This document shows positions 15,488 to 22,876 of a stretch of 64,000 nucleotides of DNA, in pieces (within the stretch, counting starts at the first letter, position 1; each line of letters starts with the position of its first letter). A program made the position numbers and the translations under genes. The notes under the pieces are model-generated. The model had not been told where the DNA came from. It searched no databases and saw only the letters and a list, made by a program, of their open reading frames with translations. Source of the stretch: Bacillota bacterium (GTDB lineage Bacteria > Bacillota > Clostridia > Christensenellales > CAG-138); NCBI GenBank assembly GCA_023390655.1, contig JAEWCL010000009.1:1-64000 (forward strand), written 5' to 3'.

Positions 15488-18199
15488 TTGAAAAAAAAGA
15501 ACTGGTATGAGCGTGACATTCATGAGGTGTACAGGGAGTTGGGCGCAAGCGCGCAAACGGGCCTGACCTCCAAGGAGGCCAAACGCCGCCTGGAGGAGCA
15601 CGGCCCCAACGAGCTGCAGCAAAAAAAGGGCGCAAGCCTGTTTGAGATGTTCCTTGCGCAGCTCAAGGATTACATGGTCATTATCCTGATCGTTGCAAGC
15701 ATCGTCTCCATATTGGTCGGCGAGGTGACGGACGCCATCGTCATATTGGGCATCGTCGTCATCAACGCCGTATTGGGCGTCATTCAGGAATACCGTGCGG
15801 GCAAGGCACTCGAAGCCTTGAAGCGGATGTCCGCCCCCAACGCCAAAGTATTGCGCGATGGCGAGCCCATTACCATTCCCGCCCGCGAGCTGGTGCCCGG
15901 CGATACGGTTATTTTGGAAACGGGAGACTATGTCCCGGCGGACGTCAGGCTCATCCAGTCTGTCAATTTAAAAATTGAAGAAGCCGCGCTTACGGGCGAA
16001 TCGGTACCGGTGGAGAAGAACGCAGCAGCAGCGCTTTCCGGCGATATCGGCCTGGGGGACCAGGTGAACTCCGCCTTCATGACCACGCTCGTCACCTATG
16101 GCCGCGGCAGCGGCGTCGTCACCTCCACGGGCATGGGCACCGTCATCGGCAAGATTGCGGAAATGATCCAGGAAGAAGAGGCCGAAGATACCCCGCTGCA
16201 GAAAAAGCTTGCGCAGATGGGCAAGCTCCTGGGAACCGGCTGCCTTATCATCTGCGCCATCGTATTCGGGATGGGCTTATTGCGCGGGGAACCGATCCTT
16301 GAAATGTTCATGACGGCGGTCAGCCTTGCCGTTGCCGCCATACCCGAGGGCCTGCCCGCCGTCGTTACCATCGTGCTCGCGCTGGGCATGCAGCGCATGG
16401 CAAAGCAGAACGCCATCATGAAAAAGCTGCACGCGGTAGAGACGCTTGGCAGCACCACCGTCATCTGCTCGGATAAAACCGGCACGCTCACGCAGAACCA
16501 GATGACGATTGTCAGCATGTATGTGCCCGGCCTCTCCATCGACGTACAGGGTGATGGTTACAACCCGGTAGGCGTGCTGCTCGCCGGCGGCAGGATGGTT
16601 TCTTTGGAAGAGGAGCCCGCTGTATGCCGCCTTATGGATGTTATGGCGCTCTGCAACGATGCGCGTTTGGAGCATGTGGTGGAAACCGGCTCCGATGAAT
16701 GGCGCATCGTGGGCGATCCCACGGAGGGCGCGATGATCGTCGCCGCCGCGAAAGCGGGCGTCAGGCAGGAGGCCCACAATCAAAAATACCCCCGCCTGCA
16801 GGAAATTCCGTTTGACTCCCAGCGCAAGCTGATGACGACCTTCCACCAGCTGGGCAATGAAGGCTATGCGGCGTTTACAAAAGGCGCGCCGGATATCCTG
16901 GTAGAGCGCTGCACGCGGATTTTGCGGCGCGACGGCACCATCTCGCCTATTACGGCGGAGGACGTCACCGCCATCCTCAGGGAAAACAAGTCCCTTGCGT
17001 CAAAAGCATACCGCGTGCTTGCCATGGCGTATAAGCCGGTTTCAGACATCCCCGCGCACCCCACGCCGGAGCAGGATGAAAAGGGCCTTGTCTTCTGCGG
17101 CCTGGTCGGCATGATCGATCCGCCGCGCATAGAGGCCATCGAAGCCATCAAAGTCTGCAAGGGCGCGGGCATCCGCGTTGTGATGATCACCGGGGACTAT
17201 AAGGATACCGCCGCCGCCATCGCAAAGCAGCTTGGCATTGTCAACTCCGATGACCAGGTCCTGGCCGGGTCGGACTTGAACGCCATGGACGACCTCCAGC
17301 TCAACGAAGTCGCAAAGTATGTCAATGTGTACGCCCGCGTTTCCCCGGAACACAAGGTGCGCATTGTGCAGGCGATGAAGAACAACGGCGAAATCGCTTC
17401 CATGACGGGCGACGGCGTAAATGACGCGCCTGCCTTGAAGCGCGCGGACATCGGCGTTGCGATGGGCATCACGGGCACGGACGTCACCAAGGAAAGTGCG
17501 GACATGATATTGACGGACGACAACTTCTCCAGCATCGTCCACGCAGTGGAAGAGGGGCGCGTCATCTACAGCAATATCCGTAAGTTTGTATTCTTCCTGA
17601 TGAGCTGCAATGTGGGCGAAATCCTCATCATCTTCCTCTCCATGCTGTTCCAGTGGCCCATTCCGTTGCTGCCCATCCACTTGCTGTGGGTCAACCTCCT
17701 GACGGACGCGTTCCCGGCGCTTGCGCTGGGTACGGAAAAGAAGGAGCCGGGCCTGATGAGTGAAGCGCCCCGCGACCCCAACGAGAGCATCATCAACAAG
17801 GATATGCTCATCAACATTGCGGTGCAGAGCGTTGTTATGACGGCTGCGGTGCTGATTTCCTTCTATTACGGCTGGAAGACCTACGGACTTGAAATGGGGC
17901 GCACCTATGCGCTTGTAACGCTGATTGTCAGTGAACTTCTGCGCGCATACACCTGCCGCTCGGAAAGGCACCCGCTGTGGAAGATCGGCGTGTTCAGCAA
18001 CCGAAACATGAACCTTGCGACCGTCGTCTCCTTTGGCCTGCTGGTTGTCATCATGGTTATTCCGGGGCTGCGGGATATCTTCAATGTGGCGACACTGCAT
18101 TTCCATGATTGGGACTTTGTGATCATCGTCGGCCTCATGCCGCTGCTTTTTGGGGAACTGACAAAGGTCATCAAGAACGCCGTACGCGGCAAGAAATAA
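15488..18199 (+). CDS. Calcium-type P-type ATPase (PMR1/SERCA-like)
   Basis: About 903 residues, a P2A P-type ATPase that pumps Ca2+ out of the cell. In order: N-terminal EEHGPNELQQKKGAS; AALTGESVPVEK actuator motif; VAAIPEGLPAVVTIVLALG with the Ca2+-site I-P-E-G-L-P; ICSDKTGTLTQNQMT (phospho-Asp about 329); KGAPDIL; MTGDGVNDAPALKRADIGVAMG; and membrane segment 6, VNLLTDAFPALALG, with Asn, Thr and Asp of the Ca2+ site. Start is uncertain: three TTG codons occur in a row (15482, 15485, 15488) behind AAGCAGG; I use the last. A 13-bp hairpin follows. It lies about 4 kb from mgtA but in a separate unit. Confidence 0.92.
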   Translation: MKKKNWYERDIHEVYRELGASAQTGLTSKEAKRRLEEHGPNELQQKKGASLFEMFLAQLKDYMVIILIVASIVSILVGEVTDAIVILGIVVINAVLGVIQEYRAGKALEALKRMSAPNAKVLRDGEPITIPARELVPGDTVILETGDYVPADVRLIQSVNLKIEEAALTGESVPVEKNAAAALSGDIGLGDQVNSAFMTTLVTYGRGSGVVTSTGMGTVIGKIAEMIQEEEAEDTPLQKKLAQMGKLLGTGCLIICAIVFGMGLLRGEPILEMFMTAVSLAVAAIPEGLPAVVTIVLALGMQRMAKQNAIMKKLHAVETLGSTTVICSDKTGTLTQNQMTIVSMYVPGLSIDVQGDGYNPVGVLLAGGRMVSLEEEPAVCRLMDVMALCNDARLEHVVETGSDEWRIVGDPTEGAMIVAAAKAGVRQEAHNQKYPRLQEIPFDSQRKLMTTFHQLGNEGYAAFTKGAPDILVERCTRILRRDGTISPITAEDVTAILRENKSLASKAYRVLAMAYKPVSDIPAHPTPEQDEKGLVFCGLVGMIDPPRIEAIEAIKVCKGAGIRVVMITGDYKDTAAAIAKQLGIVNSDDQVLAGSDLNAMDDLQLNEVAKYVNVYARVSPEHKVRIVQAMKNNGEIASMTGDGVNDAPALKRADIGVAMGITGTDVTKESADMILTDDNFSSIVHAVEEGRVIYSNIRKFVFFLMSCNVGEILIIFLSMLFQWPIPLLPIHLLWVNLLTDAFPALALGTEKKEPGLMSEAPRDPNESIINKDMLINIAVQSVVMTAAVLISFYYGWKTYGLEMGRTYALVTLIVSELLRAYTCRSERHPLWKIGVFSNRNMNLATVVSFGLLVVIMVIPGLRDIFNVATLHFHDWDFVIIVGLMPLLFGELTKVIKNAVRGKK

Positions 18200-18213
18200 A
18201 ACGGAACCGACCG

Positions 18214-18242
18214 GGGCCGCGCTTACTTTGTAAGCGCGGCCC
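18214..18242 (+). terminator. Strong hairpin after the Ca2+-type ATPase gene
   Basis: GGGCCGCGCTTAC (18214-18226) pairs perfectly with GTAAGCGCGGCCC (18230-18242) around TTT. No T-run follows. Confidence 0.6.
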
Positions 18243-18377
18243 TGCTGCAATTCCCCGGAATGCGGGCATTGGCAGATACCCTCTCGAATAGGTTGTATCG
18301 CGTCATCTGCAGGGGTGAACTGCGTTCGCCCGCGTATTCCAGAATGTTGCAAGCGATTGATGCTGAAAGGAGCATAT

Positions 18378-19058
18378 ATGCAATACGAAATTTTTGGAGG
18401 CAACCTTCCCGCCGTCACCATCCGCCTCAACGCCAACGAGAGCATCTATACCCAATCCGGCGGCATGTCCTGGATGACGCCTAACATCCGCATGGAAACC
18501 AATATGAAGGGCGGGCTTTTAAAGGGGCTTGGCCGCATGCTTTCCGGAGATTCCCTGTTTCTGGCCACCTATACCGCGATGGCGCCCAACCAGGAGATCA
18601 CCATTGCCTCCACCTTTCCCGGCGCAATTCTGCCGGTCGACCCTGCAAGGGGCGATATCATCGCCCAGAAAAGCGCGTTTTTGTGCGCAGAACCCGGCGT
18701 AACGCTCAGCATGCATGTGGTAAAGGGCCTGGGCGCAGGCTTCTTTGGCGGGGAAGGCTTCCTGCTGCAGCGCCTTTCCGGCAACGGGCTTGCGTTTTTG
18801 GAGATCGATGGCGCAATCTACGAAAAGACGCTTGCCCCCGGCGAGGAGCTGATTGTGGATACCGGCAATATCGCCGCGTATGAAGCAAACGTACAATACG
18901 AAGTCATGATGATCAAGGGCTTTAAAAACGTGCTGTTCGGCGGCGAAGGGCTGCTCAATACCAAGCTGCGCGGCCCCGGCAGGGTATGGCTGCAAACCAT
19001 GACGATGCCCGGCTTTGCGGGGCGCATCGTCCCATTCCTGCCCCACAAAAACGACTGA
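18378..19058 (+). CDS. AIM24 / TIGR00266-family protein
   Basis: 226 residues, a beta-rich protein of the AIM24 (TIGR00266) family. Visible are the opening NLPAVTIRLNANESIYTQSG, the glycine-rich repeats GAGFFGGEGFLLQRLSGNG and FGGEGLLNTKLRGPG, and a C-terminal VWLQTMTM. The repeated F-G-G-E-G-[LF]-L element marks two pseudo-symmetric halves of a double-stranded beta helix (TRAP-like). Function in bacteria is unclear. The ATG at 18378 follows AAAGGAGC. It stands alone between two hairpin-bearing regions. Confidence 0.88.
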   Translation: MQYEIFGGNLPAVTIRLNANESIYTQSGGMSWMTPNIRMETNMKGGLLKGLGRMLSGDSLFLATYTAMAPNQEITIASTFPGAILPVDPARGDIIAQKSAFLCAEPGVTLSMHVVKGLGAGFFGGEGFLLQRLSGNGLAFLEIDGAIYEKTLAPGEELIVDTGNIAAYEANVQYEVMMIKGFKNVLFGGEGLLNTKLRGPGRVWLQTMTMPGFAGRIVPFLPHKND

Positions 19059-19178
19059 TGCGGCTCCAACACAAACGCCCTGTGTATAAAAGCGAATGGC
19101 CCTCCTTCGTCTTTACTTCTTAAGGTATCGCTGCTGCGGCGGCAGCGAAAGATTATTTTATTAAATAGCGGGCCCACA

Positions 19179-19258
19179 CCCCCTCAGTACGGGGGAGAGC
19201 TAGCGCAGCAGGTGCACAGCTAAACAAGGTTTTCCCGCACCCTGAGTATGGGTGAGAG
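19179..19258. other. Two look-alike hairpins, possible structured RNA element
   Basis: Between the convergent AIM24 and flotillin genes there are two hairpins of the same build: 5-bp stem, 7-nt loop (TCAGTAC and TGAGTAT), 5-bp stem, then AGAG. They lie at 19179-19199 and 19238-19258, a 59-bp period. The rest of 19059-19280 shows no coding frame. Confidence 0.4.
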
Positions 19259-19283
19259 TATGGTCTCTACTATTGTCAGACTC

Positions 19284-19312
19284 AAACGCCCTGCGCATAA
19301 GCGCAGGGCGTT
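19284..19312. terminator. Bidirectional terminator between AIM24 and flotillin genes
   Basis: AAACGCCCTGCGC and GCGCAGGGCGTTT form a near-perfect 13-bp stem around a short loop. On the plus side it is followed by CATTTTG. It resembles the hairpins at 2561 and 33633. Confidence 0.75.
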
Positions 19313-19338
19313 TCATTTTGTAGCAATAAACTTGCAGG

Positions 19339-20721
19339 TTAACCGGCGACCGGTTCCTTCTCCTCCACATCCGTACCGAGGATGGAGGGAAGCTCCATGC
19401 CCGCCTGCTTGAAGAGGTCGTTCATCGGGGGAATGGATTTGAGCATGCCGGAAAGAAAGTTCGCCGTTGCGGGGGTGCCTGTGCCATTGCCCATGCTGTC
19501 CCACACGGTGACCTTGTCGATCTTGATGTTCTTGATGGCGTCCACCTGCATCTGCACGAGCTGCTCGAGCTTATCTGCAATGATGAACTTCACCGCGGCA
19601 TCCGGATCGCCGCCCGCCGCTTCCACAAGCTTGTTCATACCGATGGCCTGCTTGGAGAGGACTTCCTCAATACCCTTTGCCTGCGCTTCCATACGGGCAA
19701 AGATCGCGTCCGCTTCACCCTTTGCCTTACGGCGCGTGACTTCGGCCTCGGCTTCCGCAGCAATCTCGACCTGCTGCTTTTCGATTTGCGCTTTTACGAT
19801 GATATCAGCCTGCTGGGAAGCGCGCACCAGGTCCGCACGCGTCTGTTCCGCGTTCTGCTGGGCGACATACGCTTCCTGCAGGGCCATAGCGGCCTGCACC
19901 TTTTCCGCAGCTGTCGCAATGCGCAGCGCTTCCGCTTCCTTTTCCCTGCGGCGGGCTTCGGACTGGGCAATTTCCACCCTCGCGGTATTTTCACCCTGTA
20001 TGGCGGTGGCGTTTGCCGCCGCGACCTCGATACGCTCATCCTTATGGGCATTTGCCTGGCCGATTTCACCGTCCCTGTTCTTTTCAGCTACGCTCTTCTT
20101 CGCGTCGTTGATGGCCTTTGCAGCGGCTTCCTTACCGAGCGCCTCGATATAGCCGGACTCATCGTTGATGTCCGTGACGTTCACGTTGATGAGCCTGAGG
20201 CCGATCTTCTTCAACTCGATTTCCACGTTGTTGGAAACGGCAAGCAGGAACTTATCGCGGTCGGTATTGATTTCTTCAATATCCATCGTTGCGATGACAA
20301 GGCGCAGCTGACCGAAGATAATGTCCTTTGCAAGCTCCTGAATTTCAGGCATTTTGAGGCCCAAGAGGCGCTCGGCTGCGTTTTGCATGATGCCGGGCTC
20401 CGTGGAAATACCCACCGTAAAGCGGGAAGGCACATCCACGCGGATGTTCTGCTTGGAAAGCGCATTCTTCAAATCCACATTGATGGAAATGGGCGTCAAA
20501 TCCATATACCGGAAATCCTGCAGCACGGGGATGATAAATGCCGCGCCACCGTGGATGCACTTTGCGGAGCGGTTCTGCCCGCCCTGTTCCGCCCCCACTT
20601 TACCATAAATGACCAGCACCTTATCCGACGGGCACTTGCGGTAGCGTGAAAGCACGCCAAGCAACACCGCGAACAAAACGATGACCAAAATGACAATCCC
20701 GACCAACACATCCAAACCCAT
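19339..20721 (-). CDS. floT: Flotillin (FloT/SPFH-domain membrane scaffold)
   Basis: 460 residues. An N-terminal hydrophobic hairpin (residues about 4-24) anchors the protein to the membrane. An SPFH/PHB domain follows (FIIPVLQDFRYMDLTPISIN through NVNVTDINDES). The C-terminal half is a long coiled coil rich in Glu, Ala, Arg and Gln with the flotillin EA-repeats (AEALRIATAAEKVQAAMALQ, then EAEAEVTRRKAKGEADAIFA). Flotillins build functional membrane microdomains. It is the second gene of an operon with an NfeD-like gene 31 bp upstream, the standard partnership. The promoter of that operon carries a candidate operator for the divergent XRE regulator. Confidence 0.95.
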   Translation of the reverse strand: MGLDVLVGIVILVIVLFAVLLGVLSRYRKCPSDKVLVIYGKVGAEQGGQNRSAKCIHGGAAFIIPVLQDFRYMDLTPISINVDLKNALSKQNIRVDVPSRFTVGISTEPGIMQNAAERLLGLKMPEIQELAKDIIFGQLRLVIATMDIEEINTDRDKFLLAVSNNVEIELKKIGLRLINVNVTDINDESGYIEALGKEAAAKAINDAKKSVAEKNRDGEIGQANAHKDERIEVAAANATAIQGENTARVEIAQSEARRREKEAEALRIATAAEKVQAAMALQEAYVAQQNAEQTRADLVRASQQADIIVKAQIEKQQVEIAAEAEAEVTRRKAKGEADAIFARMEAQAKGIEEVLSKQAIGMNKLVEAAGGDPDAAVKFIIADKLEQLVQMQVDAIKNIKIDKVTVWDSMGNGTGTPATANFLSGMLKSIPPMNDLFKQAGMELPSILGTDVEEKEPVAG

Positions 20722-20752
20722 GATAGTTACCCCCTTGTTATGATTATAAAAT

Positions 20753-21448
20753 TTAGGCTTCCTTCTCTACAACCAGCACATCCGCGCGTACATCCACCAC
20801 GCGCACGAACGCGCCGGTGGGGATGGACGCCCCTTCCGTAATGGCGTTGACCTCCACAAAACGTTCCTGCAGCGTCAGATTGACCTTGCCTTCTCCCTTC
20901 CCCTCCCCGGGGATGGGAATGTAGACGCGGGCCGTCAGCCCCAGCGCGTTTTTTAAGGAAATATTGCCGCTTGCCGCAAGGCGCAGCGTCAGCTGAATGA
21001 GCTTTGCAACGCCGAACATGGCAAGCGCACCAAATACAAAGCCCACAAATACGCCAAGTCCGCCGGGCATGCCGGAATTGATCGCAATGATCGACGTCCA
21101 GCCGAACACCGTCAGGAACGCGATCACACCCTCAACTGTAAGCAGCCGCAGCGCGCCGTAGCCCACATGCGCATCCGCTCCCCCGGTATCCGTATGGGTA
21201 TACGTGTGGACATCCGTTCCATGGGTGTGCCCAAAGTCAACGTCTCCGAAATCGAGGTCAACGTCAACCATATCCATCATATCCGCGCCGCCGTGGGCAG
21301 CCCCCGTATCTACCCCGGCGGCGTCGTGTCCAAACCCCGCAAGCGTGAGCGCGATCTGTATGAGAAGCACCACGCTTGCCGGTATGGCAATACAATAGAG
21401 CACCCGCAATAAGATGCTTAGTCCATCCCACCAGGCAACAATCCCCAT
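20753..21448 (-). CDS. NfeD-like membrane protein with His/Asp-rich loop
   Basis: About 231 residues. Four membrane spans (LLRVLYCIAIPASVVLLIQI; VEGVIAFLTVFGWTSIIAI; then two in LGVFVGFVFGALAMFGVAKL) are followed by a cytoplasmic OB-fold typical of NfeD proteins (about residues 165-230, ALGLTARVYIPIPGEGK to VRVVDVRADVLVVEK). Between spans 1 and 2 there is an unusual stretch of about 60 residues very rich in His, Asp and Gly (DMVDVDLDFGDVDFGHTHG and following Thr/His pairs), a potential metal-binding loop. The second ATG (21448) is preferred, six bases after AAAGGGGG; the first abuts the site. It forms an operon with flotillin. Confidence 0.88.
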   Translation of the reverse strand: MGIVAWWDGLSILLRVLYCIAIPASVVLLIQIALTLAGFGHDAAGVDTGAAHGGADMMDMVDVDLDFGDVDFGHTHGTDVHTYTHTDTGGADAHVGYGALRLLTVEGVIAFLTVFGWTSIIAINSGMPGGLGVFVGFVFGALAMFGVAKLIQLTLRLAASGNISLKNALGLTARVYIPIPGEGKGEGKVNLTLQERFVEVNAITEGASIPTGAFVRVVDVRADVLVVEKEA

Positions 21449-21465
21449 TGCCATCCCCCTTTAAG

Positions 21466-21513
21466 GTAAATACTATTTACTTAAATTATATGATCTGGCG
21501 CTTCCTTTGTCAA
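21466..21513 (-). promoter_or_regulatory. Promoter and operator for nfeD-floT
   Basis: On the minus strand TTGACA (21508-21513), a 17-bp spacer and TATAAT (21485-21490) are a perfect consensus promoter. Directly downstream is the dyad GTAAAT-ACT-ATTTAC (21466-21480), which matches the dyad before the XRE regulator gene. A protein bound there would cover the start site. Confidence 0.85.
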
Positions 21514-21551
21514 TTGCGCCGCTGAATATTTTAGATTCTTATTGTTTTTTC

Positions 21552-21598
21552 TTGCCTTCAGGCCGCAGCCTTGTTATTCTATAGTAAATGATTTTTAC
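21552..21598 (+). promoter_or_regulatory. Promoter and operator for the XRE regulator gene
   Basis: TTGCCT (21552-21557), 17 bp, TATTCT (21575-21580). The dyad GTAAAT-GAT-TTTTAC (21584-21598) follows at the start site and shares GTAAAT..T.TTTACTT with the site at 21466-21480. Confidence 0.7.
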
Positions 21599-21628
21599 TT
21601 CTTAGCTGCAAGATCGGAGGTGCCTGCA

Positions 21629-22129
21629 ATGGATGTCAGGGAACTGGGAAGGCGGTTAAAGGAGGCGCGGCTTCAAAAAAAACTTACCCAAAACGAGGTC
21701 GTGGGCGATTTTATCACGCGCAACATGCTCAGCCAGATCGAAAGCGGCGCAGCGATGCCCAGCATGAAAACACTGGCGTTTCTGTCGGAGCAGCTCTCCA
21801 TCCCCCTCTCGCAGCTTCTGGATACGCCTTCCGCTTCCGACGCTGTGGAGGAACTCAACTGCGCCAAACGCGCGTTTTCCGCAGGGGAGTACCCACTTGC
21901 CATCACGATCGCAGGGCGGCTTGAGCTCCCCTTTTTCGATGAAGCGAACGCCATATCCGCGCGCGCGCATCTGGCGCTTGCGCAAGCGTATCTCAATAAG
22001 CGCGAATATGCTTCCGCAGCAGCGGAAGCCCGTCTTGCAGCCGAGAAGGCGCAGCTTGGCATCTATGCCTCGCGGACGCTGCGCTCGGAAGCGCTGCTGC
22101 TTTTAGACGAGGCGCAAACGCAGCGATAG
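21629..22129 (+). CDS. XRE-family regulator with C-terminal helical repeats
   Basis: 166 residues. Residues about 5-60 form a lambda-repressor-like helix-turn-helix (LGRRLKEARLQKKLTQNEVV, then FITRNMLSQIESGAAMPSMK). After a linker, residues 80-165 are helix pairs (CAKRAFSAGEYPLAITIAGR; AHLALAQAYLNKREYASAAA) like TPR units, which in such regulators bind a peptide or partner. GGAGG precedes the ATG. It is divergent from nfeD-floT, and matching dyads lie at both promoters, so it probably controls flotillin expression and its own. Confidence 0.9.
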   Translation: MDVRELGRRLKEARLQKKLTQNEVVGDFITRNMLSQIESGAAMPSMKTLAFLSEQLSIPLSQLLDTPSASDAVEELNCAKRAFSAGEYPLAITIAGRLELPFFDEANAISARAHLALAQAYLNKREYASAAAEARLAAEKAQLGIYASRTLRSEALLLLDEAQTQR

Positions 22130-22226
22130 GCAAAAGTCCGTTTCTATATTGACGCTGCGGGATGAAAAAGGATGCAGGAGTCCATGCAACATCTGATGTA
22201 TTTTGCAATCGGAAAGGAGACGCGCA

Positions 22227-22757
22227 ATGAAGCAGGGATTGACACATGTGTATTATGGAAACGGCAAGGGTAAGACGACCGCGGCAATCGGCCTTGGCAT
22301 ACGCGCATGGGGCTGCGGACTCACGGTGGTGTTATTACAATTTTTAAAGGATGCGGCAACGGGCGAATTGAAAGCGCTCGAACAGCTCGAAGGCTTTAAG
22401 GTGCTTCGCGGCAAGGCAAAGGGAAAGCTGTTTTCCAAGGACATGAACGACGAAGAAAAAGCCCTCACGCAATCCATCCATGAAGCAAATCTAAACCAGG
22501 CGCTCTCCCTCGTCAAAGAAGGCAACTGCGACGTCCTGATTTTAGATGAGGCGCTTGACGCCTATCGGCTCGGCCTGTTAAAGGAAGATGCGCTCCGCCC
22601 CCTTGTTTTTGAAAAGCCGGAAGCGCTTGAGCTTGTCATCACCGGGCACACGCCGGTGGACTGGATCGTTGACCACGCGGATTATGTCACAGAGATGGTC
22701 AAGCAGAAGCATCCTTACGACAGGGGGATTGTGGCGCGAAGAGGAATTGAATTCTAA
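22227..22757 (+). CDS. cobO: Corrinoid (cob(I)alamin) adenosyltransferase, CobA/CobO type
   Basis: 176 residues. It transfers the adenosyl group of ATP to cob(I)alamin to make adenosylcobalamin. The P-loop GNGKGKTTAAIGLGIRAWG is at residues about 9-27. Also present are VVLLQFLKD, VLILDEALDAYRLGLL (Walker-B-like), VITGHTPVDWIVDHADYVTE and the C-terminal KHPYDRGIVARRGIEF, all diagnostic of the BtuR/CobO branch. The ATG is set by AAAGGAG. No other cobalamin genes lie nearby, so this is a solitary salvage enzyme here. A strong terminator follows. Confidence 0.95.
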   Translation: MKQGLTHVYYGNGKGKTTAAIGLGIRAWGCGLTVVLLQFLKDAATGELKALEQLEGFKVLRGKAKGKLFSKDMNDEEKALTQSIHEANLNQALSLVKEGNCDVLILDEALDAYRLGLLKEDALRPLVFEKPEALELVITGHTPVDWIVDHADYVTEMVKQKHPYDRGIVARRGIEF

Positions 22758-22785
22758 CGGACCCTATTGGGAACGATACAGCTCG

Positions 22786-22813
22786 GGCGGTCAAATGTAT
22801 GACCGCCTTTTTT
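22786..22813 (+). terminator. Intrinsic terminator after cobO
   Basis: GGCGGTCA (22786-22793), loop AATGTA, TGACCGCC (22800-22807), then six Ts. Confidence 0.92.
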
Positions 22814-22876
22814 CCTGCCTGCGGTTGTGGTATTGTGTAAAAAGAACGCTTCCGCAATGAAAACGGAGAAAGACGC

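Noticed and set aside
14606..15622. N-terminal extension of the DUF1801 protein to 338 residues
   Set aside because: The extension lacks domain features and a ribosome binding site, and it crosses the promoter region of the divergent ATPase gene.
17042..18445. Very long minus-strand frame opposite the Ca2+-type ATPase
   Set aside because: It is the antisense of a conserved enzyme gene in high-GC codons and shows His/Asp-rich low-complexity typical of shadow frames.
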